Positions 18,796 through 26,952 of a DNA stretch of 64,000 nt are shown piece by piece. Each line of letters begins with the position of its first letter. Position 1 is the stretch's first letter. This DNA comes from DATFVJ01 sp963851085. GTDB taxonomy: Bacteria > Actinomycetota > Actinomycetes > Streptosporangiales > Streptosporangiaceae. The position numbers and the translations under genes were made by a program. The stretch is from positions 186,001 through 250,000 of the forward strand of contig CAWKNX010000010.1 in NCBI GenBank assembly GCA_963851085.1, written 5' to 3'. The notes beneath the pieces were generated by a model, which saw only the letters and a program-made list of their open reading frames with translations, did no database searches and was not told the origin of the DNA.

Positions 18796-20471
18796 CAGGC
18801 CCGATCCTCCGTGCTCTCGTCTTCGGTGAGCTTGAGCCCTTCACTTAGTGCCTTGAGGCGCCGCTCCCGTGGCCACGTTTCCGCTGCACGGTGCCATGCT
18901 GTCCTGATCTCCCTCTGCCGTTGCTTGCTTGGGAGCAGGACAACACCGGCAAAAGCACGGCTGATATAGGTCTCGAATGCGTCGAGATCATTAAGCAGCA
19001 CCGCCGTCGTCGCCTGATGATTGATAATCTCAAGCCTGATACGATCTGGCACTGCTGATGTCATCTGCTCGATACGGGCAAATGTGTCTGCCGCTTTATT
19101 CTGATAGCCGCGGCCAGGGTACTGGTCGGCGAGCGCAACGTATGCAAGGCCATGTTCGAGAGTTAGTGACGCCGGCGTGAACTCGGCGTATAGAAAGCTC
19201 CGGTCCTGTTCTGGATAGTCCGGATACAATTGCTCGGCTAGCCTGGCCGAACGGATGGCATCCTGCTCGCGCCTTAGCTGTCCATAGACAACTGACAACT
19301 CAGCGTAAACGCGTGACCGCTGCAGGGGTGGCATGTCGGCCTCGAGATCAGACGCCTGTTCGTAGATGACGGCAGCCTGTGCTGGATCGGAGCTGTAGAA
19401 GTACGTGCTGGCGAGAGATATCAGCGCTGATGCCTGGCTGCTGGTATCGGATGCAACGGTCGCATAGTAGAGCGCCCGCTTGCAGTGATGCTCGCGCACC
19501 CTTAGCTGATTGCGATGGAGAGCGACAATTCCGCAGATTCTGTGCGCCTGTGAGGCCAGCCGCGCGGCGGCCCGCTGATACCTGGACTCTTGCTGTGCGG
19601 CCCCTTCGAGTGCGAGGAGATAAGTGGAGAGCATCTGATCAACCGTGGGAAGATCAGAGCCCCGGAGCAGATGCCAGCATGCCGTAAGACTTGCCGCGCA
19701 CCGCGACAGAAAGAACTCGGTTGCAGCCGCAGTGCCGGGAGTGCCAGCGGATGTCGTGCCGGATGGGCCGAGCGTCAACGGCAATGCAGCAAGAGTCACC
19801 AGGGCCTGACGGCGGGACAGAGCATGGAGCGCACCAGCGGAATGCTCGCCTTCCGGCGCGGTCGCATCGAACATCAGGACCTCCTGATGCAACAGTGCTT
19901 GCAGGGAGTCGAATTGAGTGGCTGGAGCTTGCCAATTATCGACCAGCGCGATCAGATGGGCGAGCCGGATTCCGAACCAGACGGGCCATTCGGACGCTGC
20001 AACGAGATCAGCCGGATTCACGGACGCCGGGAACCGCGAGTCCAATGCGCCGCGCACAGGCACGAATGTGCCACGGGCATCTGATACCAGCAGTGACTTG
20101 CGATCCGGGCTCGCGTAATTCGTATCGCCGGGCTGGGGCGATAAGGTAAGGCCACTTGCGCCGTCCCCGAATGCTGTTCCGCCCCTCGCCCGATACCGTG
20201 GGGTAAAACCAAGTTCCGTGATAGGGCGCTTGCACAATTCTGTCAGAACACGACGATATGCAGGACTGGGGTATCTGACATCACCATCTTCCAGGCGGGC
20301 AACGTATCGTTCGGACGGGGAAACCGGCTCACCAAGCTCTCGCGCCACCCTGGCCAGGGCATCGGCGAATTCGCACCGGGACTCCTGGCGATCTTCTTCA
20401 CGAATACGGCGCAGTACAAGGTTAGGGACCTTTGGTCGACCGTTCACATCCGGCTCCGTAAACGCCATCAT
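18795..20471 (-). CDS. HTH regulator with TPR-like domain
   Basis: The 558-residue protein starts with an XRE-like helix-turn-helix region (about residues 15-90: PNLVLRRIREEDRQESRCEF, then SERYVARLEDGDVRYPSPAY). A linker and a long helical TPR-like domain follow (about 240-540, for example LISLASTYFYSSDPAQAAVI). This family is common in streptomycetes and relatives, and its ligand is usually unknown. It is transcribed away from an array of TGTCATG motifs, likely its operator. It is coupled to the SDR-like gene downstream. Its lower GC and relaxed codon use compared with flanking genes suggest a different evolutionary history. Confidence 0.85.
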   Translation of the reverse strand: MMAFTEPDVNGRPKVPNLVLRRIREEDRQESRCEFADALARVARELGEPVSPSERYVARLEDGDVRYPSPAYRRVLTELCKRPITELGFTPRYRARGGTAFGDGASGLTLSPQPGDTNYASPDRKSLLVSDARGTFVPVRGALDSRFPASVNPADLVAASEWPVWFGIRLAHLIALVDNWQAPATQFDSLQALLHQEVLMFDATAPEGEHSAGALHALSRRQALVTLAALPLTLGPSGTTSAGTPGTAAATEFFLSRCAASLTACWHLLRGSDLPTVDQMLSTYLLALEGAAQQESRYQRAAARLASQAHRICGIVALHRNQLRVREHHCKRALYYATVASDTSSQASALISLASTYFYSSDPAQAAVIYEQASDLEADMPPLQRSRVYAELSVVYGQLRREQDAIRSARLAEQLYPDYPEQDRSFLYAEFTPASLTLEHGLAYVALADQYPGRGYQNKAADTFARIEQMTSAVPDRIRLEIINHQATTAVLLNDLDAFETYISRAFAGVVLLPSKQRQREIRTAWHRAAETWPRERRLKALSEGLKLTEDESTEDRA

Positions 20472-20556
20472 CAGGGCAGGCCTGTGGATCGCTGACCAGT
20501 ATAGCCCGCTCCGTGTGTATCTGGAGACTGCGCGCGGAGGCCGTGCCCGCCCGCCC

Positions 20557-20706
20557 TGTCATGCGACTGGCGATGGGCCATGCGAGGGACAGGAAACCGG
20601 CATGCTGGCTTTCATGACACGCCGGCGGGGAAACTCAGCCGGCCATGTGTCATGGAACTGGCGGTCGTGTCATGCAAATGACAGCAAATGACATGCCGTC
20701 CGTCAT
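20557..20706. promoter_or_regulatory. Array of TGTCATG motifs in a divergent promoter region
   Basis: TGTCATG or its reverse complement occurs at 20557-20563, 20613-20619, 20648-20654 and 20668-20674. The core ATGACA follows twice inside a 10-bp tandem repeat (GCAAATGACA at 20674-20683 and 20684-20693), and a partial copy CGTCATG is at about 20700. The array lies between the leftward HTH-TPR gene and a rightward gene. It probably binds a dimeric regulator, most simply the HTH-TPR protein. Confidence 0.6.
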
Positions 20707-20760
20707 GGTTCGCGCGGCCCGGGTAACGCATACTGATCTGCCTGTAGAGGGAGGTGGTCA

Positions 20761-21051
20761 ATGATGACTCAGCCGGCACGCGCACAGCAAGATCAGCGCA
20801 CGCACGTGACGGGCCGCGATTGGCCACTCCGGAGCGGTCTGCCTCTCGGCCCGATCCCGACCGCCGTGCCTTGCGCGCGTGCCCACGCGACGCTGGTGCT
20901 GTGGGAATGGGGAATGCCCGATATGAGAGACGCCGCCGAACTGATCATTTCGGAACTGATAACTAACGCAGTTACGGCTTCGCGCGCTCTTGATGATGGG
21001 CCGTTCCCTGTCCGGTTCCTGGCTGCTCGTCGTTGCGAAGGTGTTCAGTGA
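20761..21051 (+). CDS. Truncated RsbW-like ATP-binding protein
   Basis: The 96-residue protein carries the start of an anti-sigma-factor-type HATPase domain: ARAHATLVLWEWGMPDMRDA, then ELIISELITNAVTASRAL (N-box at about residues 62-72). Family members continue for another 50-70 residues with the G-box, which is missing here. It may be a truncated gene or a remnant that now only binds. It is divergent from the HTH-TPR gene and has a GAGGTGG ribosome site. Its stop codon overlaps the next start. Confidence 0.65.
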   Translation: MMTQPARAQQDQRTHVTGRDWPLRSGLPLGPIPTAVPCARAHATLVLWEWGMPDMRDAAELIISELITNAVTASRALDDGPFPVRFLAARRCEGVQ

Positions 21052-21389
21052 AGTTCCAGCTACGAATCCGGCCCGGGACGCCAGCAAGCAAGGTGCGCAG
21101 GATGCTGGGGGCTCTGGCCATGGCTGAGTCGATCGGCGTCAGCAGCAGCGGCGGCTTGTCTATCTCGGTGCATCTTGAGACTACGCCCGGCGCTCTGTCA
21201 CCTGACCGGCTCGCCGTGAATGTGCTCATCCCATTGGACGTCCTGTGCGATCTCATGCCGCCACGGCCAGCGTGCATGAACGCGACCGCACCTGCGCCGG
21301 CGCTGGAGCCGGCAAGATCCGGAGTGATCAATGGGACGCGCAGACCCGTCACAACGAGCCGGGCCTCGTTCCGGTTGCCGCCTCCTTGA
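21048..21389 (+). CDS. Hypothetical protein, GTG start
   Basis: Starting at the GTG that overlaps the preceding stop codon (GTGA), the frame gives about 113 residues beginning MKFQLRIRPGTPASKVRRML and containing SSSGGLSISVHLETTPGALS and LAVNVLIPLDVLCDLMPP. The first 80 residues have good coding character. The tail is less certain because the next frame overlaps it. The family is not recognised. Overlap with the HATPase-like gene suggests they are co-translated. Confidence 0.5.
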   Translation: MKFQLRIRPGTPASKVRRMLGALAMAESIGVSSSGGLSISVHLETTPGALSPDRLAVNVLIPLDVLCDLMPPRPACMNATAPAPALEPARSGVINGTRRPVTTSRASFRLPPP

Positions 21390-21885
21390 GGGCGCGGTGA
21401 CCTTGGGCGGGGTAAACCCAGCACTCCAGCTGGCGGCAGCACTCGACAGGCGGGGCGTGAGAGTGTCCATCGATTCCGGCCGATTGCGTGTCCACATTCA
21501 TGGAGGCGACCACGTGATCATTGAACCGCTCACGGAAGGACGCAAGCCGTGCGGCTACGGCCGGGAGTGGACGTGGGGCTACGGCGGTCAGGCTGGCACA
21601 TTCCCGCGCGACGACTACGAAGGCAACCAGTTCTGCCGTAACCTGCTCGCCTGGTCCTTGGCCGGTGACGGTGGGACGAACCGGCACCTGGTGGTGGTCA
21701 ACCTGTCCGGGCAACCGGCGCAAGGACGGATCCCGCTCAACTGGCCGGACCTGCCCGGCCGTAGCTGGCGCCTCACCGACCTCCTCCGGCAGGCCGTGTT
21801 CGAGCGTGACGGCGGCGAACTGGCCAGCCCGGGGCTATATGTGGCTCTGGAGCCGTGCCAATCGCACCTGCTGGCCCTGCGGTGA
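21331..21885 (+). pseudogene. Chimeric ORF: small actinobacterial protein fused to an amylase C-terminus
   Basis: The N-terminal half (ALQLAAALDRRGVRVSIDSG, then YGREWTWGYGGQAGTFPRDD) resembles small conserved actinobacterial proteins. From about 21625 on, the product (NQFCRNLLAWSLAGDG, HLVVVNLSGQPAQGRIPLNW, ASPGLYVALEP) closely matches the last 85 residues of the GH13 gene at 30.0-31.5 kb. The reading frame is open across the join. A partial duplication of the amylase 3' end has landed here. The product is unlikely to be functional. Confidence 0.75.
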
Positions 21886-21927
21886 TCCGCCGCGGCCCGT
21901 GGCGGGCAGCGGTGTGCACGCTGCCGG

Positions 21928-22250
21928 TTATTTTTCGGCTGGCGCGAATACTCTGCCCAGGGTCTCGAAACTGCTGGGCCGCCGGGCCCGGAGGACGGCA
22001 GCGACGATGACGCCAAGGCAGGGCCAGCCGATCGCCGCGAAGGGCAGCAGGTCCACCAGCCGGTGGGCCCGCGGGGAAGGATCCCCCACAGCGGGAACAT
22101 GAAGAGCACCGCGGCCATGGCGGGCGGGAGCAGATGCCGCTAGAGCCTGAACTCGCCGCAGAACTCGGTGCGGAACGCGCGGATGGTCGCGATCTTCACG
22201 GCGAGGTACACGAGCACAACCGACAGCCTGCCGGCGCCGGCGCCGTTTCG
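21928..22250 (-). pseudogene. Fragment of APC-type permease C-terminus
   Basis: Read leftward, LVDLLPFAAIGWPCLGVIVA and SFETLGRVFAPAEK match the C-terminus of the permease at 38.2-39.7 kb. The preceding part (TVRAFRTEF-like, FMFPLWGILP) is present in other frames with a stop codon. This is therefore a frameshifted duplicate of about the last 100 codons. It lies immediately 3' of the amylase fragment, facing it. Confidence 0.8.
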
Positions 22251-22873
22251 AGTATGACCACGGTGGTGACGGCGGCCAGCGCCGGGAGTCTCTGCGCAAG
22301 GATCAGATCCCCGGTGTGCTGTGCGGGTCGCCGGCGCCAGCCGCCGTTACCACGGCATCGGAGCCTGCCGGTCTCTGCGTAGCCATCACCTGCCAAGCTC
22401 CGGGAAGGCATCGATCCGGCAAGCAGGTCCCGCGATCTCAAAAAGGACTCATCCCCGCTAGGCCTCTAAGGTGACCTGCTCACGTGCCCATTAGGCGCCA
22501 AGGTCAAGGGGGGCCGAAGGCCATCGCTCGCGACGCGGAGCGCCCCTCGAGGTTGGAGGGGCGGGTCCGGACCATCAGCGTGCAATCCCGTACGGACTGA
22601 ACCGCGAGGAGACCATCTGATCCGTAGATTGGTGCGGCGTGTCCAGCCTATGCGGGTCCATCGGTATCCGCAGGTCAGGGTCTGCCGCGTGTCCTATGCA
22701 GACGTCCTTGTCCGGTGCTGTGGCTATCCTCCCCAGGTTGTGAGACGGTCGTGAGAGATGATAGAGGCGACCTGCCCCGGCGGGTTGTTCGCCATCGCCT
22801 CTGAACTTCCGCCCGTGTCGGCAGGGACTTACGGCCCTGTTTGCGTGATCCTTTGCCCTGGTGGGATGCATAG
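22251..22873. other. Intergenic region without a recognised gene
   Basis: Beyond the permease fragment no protein is recognised on either strand. It contains a hairpin at 22541-22563. Confidence 0.4.
22541..22563. terminator. GC-rich hairpin
   Basis: CGCCCCTC and GAGGGGCG form a perfect 8-bp stem with a 7-nt loop in a gene-free stretch. This is a terminator-like structure without a T-tract. Confidence 0.45.
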
Positions 22874-22993
22874 ATGTTCATCAGTGCTGAGGTTCGGCTT
22901 GATGTCGGCTTCAACGCCGCCCAGGCCAGGCTGGCAGACCTGTGCAGCTTGGGGTCTGCAGGGTCAATCAGGTTCATGCCGGGCCGGGTAGGG
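22874..22993 (+). pseudogene. N-terminal fragment of a conserved actinobacterial protein
   Basis: The frame starts MFISAEVRLDVGFNAAQARL, like the N-terminus of a common actinobacterial protein of unknown function of about 150-180 residues. Similarity fades after about 30 residues. The frame then runs into the following gene, which has its own ribosome site. It is probably a 5' remnant. Confidence 0.4.
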
Positions 22994-23002
22994 GAAGGCG
23001 AG

Positions 23003-23413
23003 ATGACAACATCAGGGCGGGATGCCCACTGGTCGCCGGAGGCCATGACTTCGGCAGGCAGCAGCGGGCCGATGCGGCGTCCGCAGACCGCAAGTCCTGA
23101 CAATCAGGCGGCGTTGGGACTGATCGGGCTGGCTGTGTTGATTCATATGCTGCGAAGCCGCCGCTTCTATGAGCGGGTGATCGTTGGCGCCATCGTGCTG
23201 ACGGCGCTGCGAAGGCTGGGACAGGAGAACCGGGCCAGTACCTTTGAGCGCCTGGCTGCCTGGAATAAACGGCAGGTCCAGATCCTTGAGCGCAAAGCTA
23301 ATCGGCAGGCCCGGCGCCTTGCGCGCAAAGCTAATCGGCAGGCCCGGCGCCTTACTGTAAGGGCAAAGCTAGGGACCAGCAGACCTGGAGCTGGGCAACG
23401 GACGGCCAGCTAG
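23003..23413 (+). CDS. Small membrane-anchored basic protein with a duplicated repeat
   Basis: Starting at the ATG behind GGGGAAGG, the protein has 136 residues. One hydrophobic region lies around residues 33-60 (ALGLIGLAVLIHMLRS, VIVGAIVLTALRRLG). It is followed by a highly basic tail in which RKANRQARRL occurs twice, because 30 bp of DNA are duplicated. It may attach to the membrane and bind nucleic acid or acidic polymers. The family is not recognised. Confidence 0.6.
   Translation: MTTSGRDAHWSPEAMTSAGSSGPMRRPQTASPDNQAALGLIGLAVLIHMLRSRRFYERVIVGAIVLTALRRLGQENRASTFERLAAWNKRQVQILERKANRQARRLARKANRQARRLTVRAKLGTSRPGAGQRTAS
23291..23353 (+). repeat. 30-bp in-gene tandem repeat
   Basis: Thirty identical bases at 23291-23320 recur at 23324-23353 with a 33-bp period. 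The reading frame is kept and the basic motif RKANRQARRL is doubled. Confidence 0.9.
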
Positions 23414-23741
23414 CGGCGGGTGCTGGTAGTCGATGAGGCTGGCGGCGGTGAGAGCACGTTGCCGTACTTCTTGCTGCATGGCGTCGGTCATGATGACCTG
23501 GCTGCAAAGATCGTGGATGTGGCCGCGACTGAACCGGGGAGAAAGGCCGACGTGACGCCCTTGGCGTGTCGGTCGCGAGCCCCCATCGCGATCGTCCCCT
23601 CGTCCAGACGCCGACCCGAGCCGACCGCACGCCGCCCGTTCCGGATTTCCCGCCGAGGTGCGCTCCGCACAGCGTGGGCAATATCCGTTGCTGTAACTGG
23701 TTTTCGCGTGGATTTGGGTGAACAGTCATCACCCCGCCCGA

Positions 23742-23818
23742 ATGGCGACCGGTGGGGCCGCAAGTTCTTGGACCGTCGGCAGGGGCGGCTGCAAGAGGCT
23801 GTCGCCAGGGCGGAGGGG
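23742..23818 (+). pseudogene. DedA-family fragment
   Basis: The rightward frame reads GDRWGRKFLDRRQGRLQEAV and ARAEG. This matches the cytoplasmic loop of the DedA protein at 44.0-44.6 kb (GDRWGRRLLDRPGRFQ, VARAEG). Only about 25 codons remain. It abuts the MFS fragment on the opposite strand. Confidence 0.65.
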
Positions 23819-24132
23819 AGACGAACCACCCGTACGTGCTGGATCGCAGGATTCCGAGCACGACGAAAAACAGGCCCGCCGCGGACAGGATCGCTCCCTC
23901 CAGGTCGAACGGTGGCCTGGCTGCCCGGAATCATCAACGACGCCATCGTCAGCGTGAACAGCGTGATCGTCGTCTGCATGCCGATCACGGTCGTGCCGAT
24001 GTCCTTGGCGATCGTGCTGATCGCCACGTTCATGTTCGTCGCCGCGTAACTGGCGATGAACTGCGCCAGCGCCAACGGCACGATCATCGCCTGCGCGGCG
24101 GCCGCGGGCCGTGCCGCATCGGTGCCGGTCAT
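23818..24132 (-). pseudogene. DHA2-type MFS transporter fragment with internal deletion
   Basis: The first 72 residues (MIVPLALAQFIASYAATNMN, TIAKDIGTTVIGMQ) are nearly identical to the MFS protein at 32.4-33.8 kb. At 23915 the sequence jumps to the segment FDLEGAILSAAGLFFVVLGI, in another frame, with several hundred bp missing between. It is a deleted duplicate. Its upstream DNA, including the TCATCC-N5-GGGTGATG palindrome, is also homologous to the DNA upstream of the other copy. Confidence 0.85.
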
Positions 24133-24221
24133 GGCGTGGCCTCGGTGGCAAGTCGGAGCGTTCGATCTTTCGCGGCCGGGGCCGTCACGCCACCAGGATC
24201 GTCGGCCCCGGCACGTAGGCC

Positions 24222-24241
24222 TTCATCCTTCGCGGGTGATG
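24222..24241. promoter_or_regulatory. TCAYCC-N5-GGGTGATG element, site 1
   Basis: TTCATCC-TTCGC-GGGTGATG is a near-palindrome. It lies 66 bp upstream of the SulP start and about 90 bp upstream of the leftward MFS fragment. It is one of a family of similar elements in this window. Confidence 0.6.
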
Positions 24242-24306
24242 CGCTCGGTATGTCCAGACGGGAAATTGCAGGTGCGGTGTACGGCCACGGCGGGGATGTG
24301 GTGCAC

Positions 24307-26037
24307 ATGTTCGGCCTTGTGCCTGGGCTCCGCGTGATTTCGTCGTACCGCCGCCAATGGCTGGTCAAGGACGTCGTCGCCGGGGTCGTGCTGACGACCC
24401 TGCTGGTTCCGCAGGGGATGGCCTACGCCGAGCTTGCGGGCCTGCCGCCGATTACCGGCCTGTACACGTCGATCTTGTGCCTGCTCGGTTACGCGGTGTT
24501 CGGCCCGTCGCGGATCCTGGTCCTTGGCCCGGATTCCTCGCTCGGGCCGATGATCGCTGCGACGATCCTGCCGCTCATCGCCGCCAAAGGCGACACCAAG
24601 CGCGCGATCGCGCTGGCGTCGATGCTCGCGATCATGGTCGCCGCGATCATGATCCTGGCGGCGGTAGCGAAGCTCGGCTTCATCGCCGATTTGATCTCCA
24701 AGCCGACGATGATCGGTTACATGAACGGCCTGGCGCTGACCATTTTGGTGGGGCAGTTGCCGAAGCTGTTCGGGTTCAAGGTCAGCGCCGAGGGCCTGAT
24801 CGGGGAGTTGACTGGCTTCGTGCGCGGCCTGGCGGACGGGAAGGCGGTCCCGGCCGCGGCCGCGGTCGGGATCACCGGAATCGTGTTGATCATGGTGCTG
24901 CAGCGCTGGCTGCCGAAGGTCCCGGCCGTACTGATCATGGTGGTGCTTGCGATCGCCGCGACGTCTGTCTTCGACTTGGCGGCGCACGGTGTGAGCCTGG
25001 TCGGGGTGCTGCCCAAGGGCTTCCCGCCGCTCACTGTCCCCGACGTCCGCCTGGCCGACCTCGCGCCCCTGTTCGCCGGGGCCCTGGGCATCGCCCTGGT
25101 GTCGCTCGCCGACACGATCTCCACGGCGTCGGCCTTCGCCGCCCGCACCGGGCAGGAGATCCACGGCAACCAGGAGATGATCGGCATCGGCGCCGCGAAC
25201 CTCGCCGCCGGCTTCTTCCAGGGTTTTCCCGTCAGCACCAGCGGGTCGCGGACCGCCGTGGCGGAGCGGTCAGGTTCCAAGACGCAGCTCACCGGAGTCA
25301 CCGGGGCGGCCCTGATCATTCTCATGATCGTGCTGATCCCTGGCCTGTTCCGCAACCTGCCCCAGCCGGCACTGGCCGCCGTGGTGATCACCGCCTCGCT
25401 GTCCCTCGCCGACATTCCCGCAACGGTCCGGCTCTGGCGGCAGCGGAAGGCCGAGTTCGTGCTGTCGATCACGGCGTTCCTCGGCGTCGCCCTGCTCGGC
25501 GTGCTGGCGGGGATCGCGATCGCGGTCGCTTTGTCGATTCTCAACGTCTTCCGCCGCGCCTGGTGGCCCTATGACACGGTGCTCGGGCGCATGGAAGGCC
25601 TGGAGGGTTACCACGACATCCGCTCCTACCCCGGCGCGGAACACATGCCGGGCCTGGTGATCTACCGATTCGACGCCCCGCTGTTCTTCGCCAACGCCAA
25701 GACTTTCCGCGACGAGGTCCGCCGGCTGGCCAGGGCCGAGCCGAAACCGAAGTGGATCGTGATCGCGGCCGAGCCGATCACCGACGTGGACACGACCGCC
25801 TCCGATGTGCTCGAGGACCTCGACCAGGCGCTCAACGCCGACGGCATCAGCCTGGTGTTCGCGGAACTCAAGGACCCGGTCCGGCGGAAAATCGAACGGT
25901 ACGGGCTCACCCGCACGATCGATCCGCGCCACTTCTTCCCCACGGTCGGGGCCGCCGTCGATGCGTTCCGCGGCGAAACTGGTGCCGAGTGGACCGCCAC
26001 CGACCGGGCCGACGCCGAGTCGCGTTTCACCCCCTGA
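24307..26037 (+). CDS. SulP-family anion transporter with STAS domain
   Basis: The 576-residue protein starts MFGLVPGLRVISSYRRQWLV and has the SulP signature region (VVLTTLLVPQGMAYAELAGL). It has 10-14 membrane segments up to about residue 415 and ends in a STAS domain (YRFDAPLFFANAKTFRDEV, ending near KIERYGLTRTID). It imports sulfate, bicarbonate or another anion. The open frame extends upstream for 185 codons, but that part crosses the MFS fragment antisense and is not protein-like, so the ATG at 24307 was chosen. It is the intact paralogue of the fragment at 44.8 kb. Confidence 0.92.
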   Translation: MFGLVPGLRVISSYRRQWLVKDVVAGVVLTTLLVPQGMAYAELAGLPPITGLYTSILCLLGYAVFGPSRILVLGPDSSLGPMIAATILPLIAAKGDTKRAIALASMLAIMVAAIMILAAVAKLGFIADLISKPTMIGYMNGLALTILVGQLPKLFGFKVSAEGLIGELTGFVRGLADGKAVPAAAAVGITGIVLIMVLQRWLPKVPAVLIMVVLAIAATSVFDLAAHGVSLVGVLPKGFPPLTVPDVRLADLAPLFAGALGIALVSLADTISTASAFAARTGQEIHGNQEMIGIGAANLAAGFFQGFPVSTSGSRTAVAERSGSKTQLTGVTGAALIILMIVLIPGLFRNLPQPALAAVVITASLSLADIPATVRLWRQRKAEFVLSITAFLGVALLGVLAGIAIAVALSILNVFRRAWWPYDTVLGRMEGLEGYHDIRSYPGAEHMPGLVIYRFDAPLFFANAKTFRDEVRRLARAEPKPKWIVIAAEPITDVDTTASDVLEDLDQALNADGISLVFAELKDPVRRKIERYGLTRTIDPRHFFPTVGAAVDAFRGETGAEWTATDRADAESRFTP

Positions 26038-26263
26038 GGGTGCGGCGCGGCGGGCCGTTTGGCTGGTGGACTCGCCGGGCTACAAGGCCGGGTTTCCTGA
26101 AGAAAAAGGACGGCGTGAACTGCTCCAGAGCCTCACGGGTGCCCGTCGCCTCCACCATCGCATCCACCAGGTCCGGCGGGAACGCCTTGGTCAGCGCCCC
26201 TACCGACACCCGGTCCGGTAACCAGCCGTGCGGCGACAGCCCCTCAGTACCATCATGAGCCAC
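26027..26263 (-). pseudogene. IS4-type transposase N-terminal fragment
   Basis: The 78-residue frame begins HDGTEGLSPHGWLPDRVSVG and has ALTKAFPPDLVDAMVEATGT, the N-terminal domain found in many actinobacterial IS4-family transposases. After residue 46 homology ends in unrelated sequence. The catalytic domain is absent, so this is an insertion-sequence remnant. It overlaps the 3' end of the SulP gene by 11 bp. Confidence 0.75.
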
Positions 26264-26266
26264 AAA

Positions 26267-26290
26267 GTGATCACATCATGATATGATCAC
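26267..26290. promoter_or_regulatory. 24-bp near-perfect palindrome
   Basis: GTGATCA and TGATCAC flank a central ATCATGAT, with one mismatched pair in 12. It lies about 105 bp upstream of the zinc-ribbon gene, in a locally AT-rich patch. It is a strong candidate operator for a dimeric repressor. Confidence 0.6.
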
Positions 26291-26394
26291 TTACAGTAAT
26301 GCAAGGCCATAGGGACACGGCCTTCGTGATGGCGACGTCGTTATCACCTGCAATGGATGAATCGCCGCGTGCGTGCCTTTGCTTCGATCGCCGC

Positions 26395-26952
26395 ATGGTG
26401 GTGATTTTCGGCTTCGGGCCGGGCAAACAGGAGGACCTGGGCGAGGTCGCGCCGGGTGTATGCCCGAACTGTCACAACCAGGTGTTCCTCCACCACGTTC
26501 GGTCGAAGAAGTCGGTGCGCCTCTACTTCGTGCCCGTCGTGCCCTACGGTACGGACGACTACCTGGTGTGTCCCATCTGCAGCCGGGGTCTTCAGATCAG
26601 CGGCACCCAGCTGCCTCACGTACGTTCGATGTCCAATGCGACCGCGTCGTTTCACGCGGGACGGCTCACCGAAGCCCAGTACATGGCGCAGGTCGAGCGG
26701 TTCTGGCGTCAGCTCGGGGTGAATCCCGCGGGCCAGCAGCTTTTGACTCCGGCCAACCCGCGTGCCGCCGCGCCCGCCCAGCCAGCCACTCCGGTCAGAT
26801 CAGCCACCCCTGCCCAGCCGCCGCCGGTGGCCGCGGATGACGAGGTGCCGTGGATATCGCAATTGCGAATGCTCGCACAGCTGCACGACCGGGGCGTGCT
26901 TTCCGATGCTCACTATGAGGCAGCCAAGCGGCGCGTTCTCGGACAGAAGTAG
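26395..26952 (+). CDS. Zinc-ribbon protein with SHOCT C-terminus
   Basis: Starting at the ATG that gives MVVIFGFGPGKQEDLGEVAP, the protein has 185 residues. An N-terminal zinc ribbon has two cysteine pairs (CPNC and CPIC), with FVPVVPYGT between them. A Pro/Ala-rich linker follows, then a C-terminal SHOCT helix pair (ISQLRMLAQLHDRGVLSDAH). Proteins of this type are thought to be small regulatory or adaptor proteins, and no reaction is known. An earlier in-frame ATG at 26299 would add 32 unconserved residues. Confidence 0.75.
   Translation: MVVIFGFGPGKQEDLGEVAPGVCPNCHNQVFLHHVRSKKSVRLYFVPVVPYGTDDYLVCPICSRGLQISGTQLPHVRSMSNATASFHAGRLTEAQYMAQVERFWRQLGVNPAGQQLLTPANPRAAAPAQPATPVRSATPAQPPPVAADDEVPWISQLRMLAQLHDRGVLSDAHYEAAKRRVLGQK

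Noticed and set aside
23711..23729. GGGTGA-N7-TCACCC inverted repeat
   Set aside because: The arms are in the opposite order from the GGGTGA element family and no start codon follows. It is treated as coincidence.
23752..24306. In-frame N-terminal extension of the SulP gene
   Set aside because: The extension is antisense to an MFS fragment and has no SulP-like sequence. The ATG at 24307 gives the family N-terminus.
26026..26042. TTCACCC-CCTGA-GGGTG at the end of the SulP gene
   Set aside because: It overlaps the stop codon and no gene starts downstream within range. It is more likely a weak terminator hairpin.
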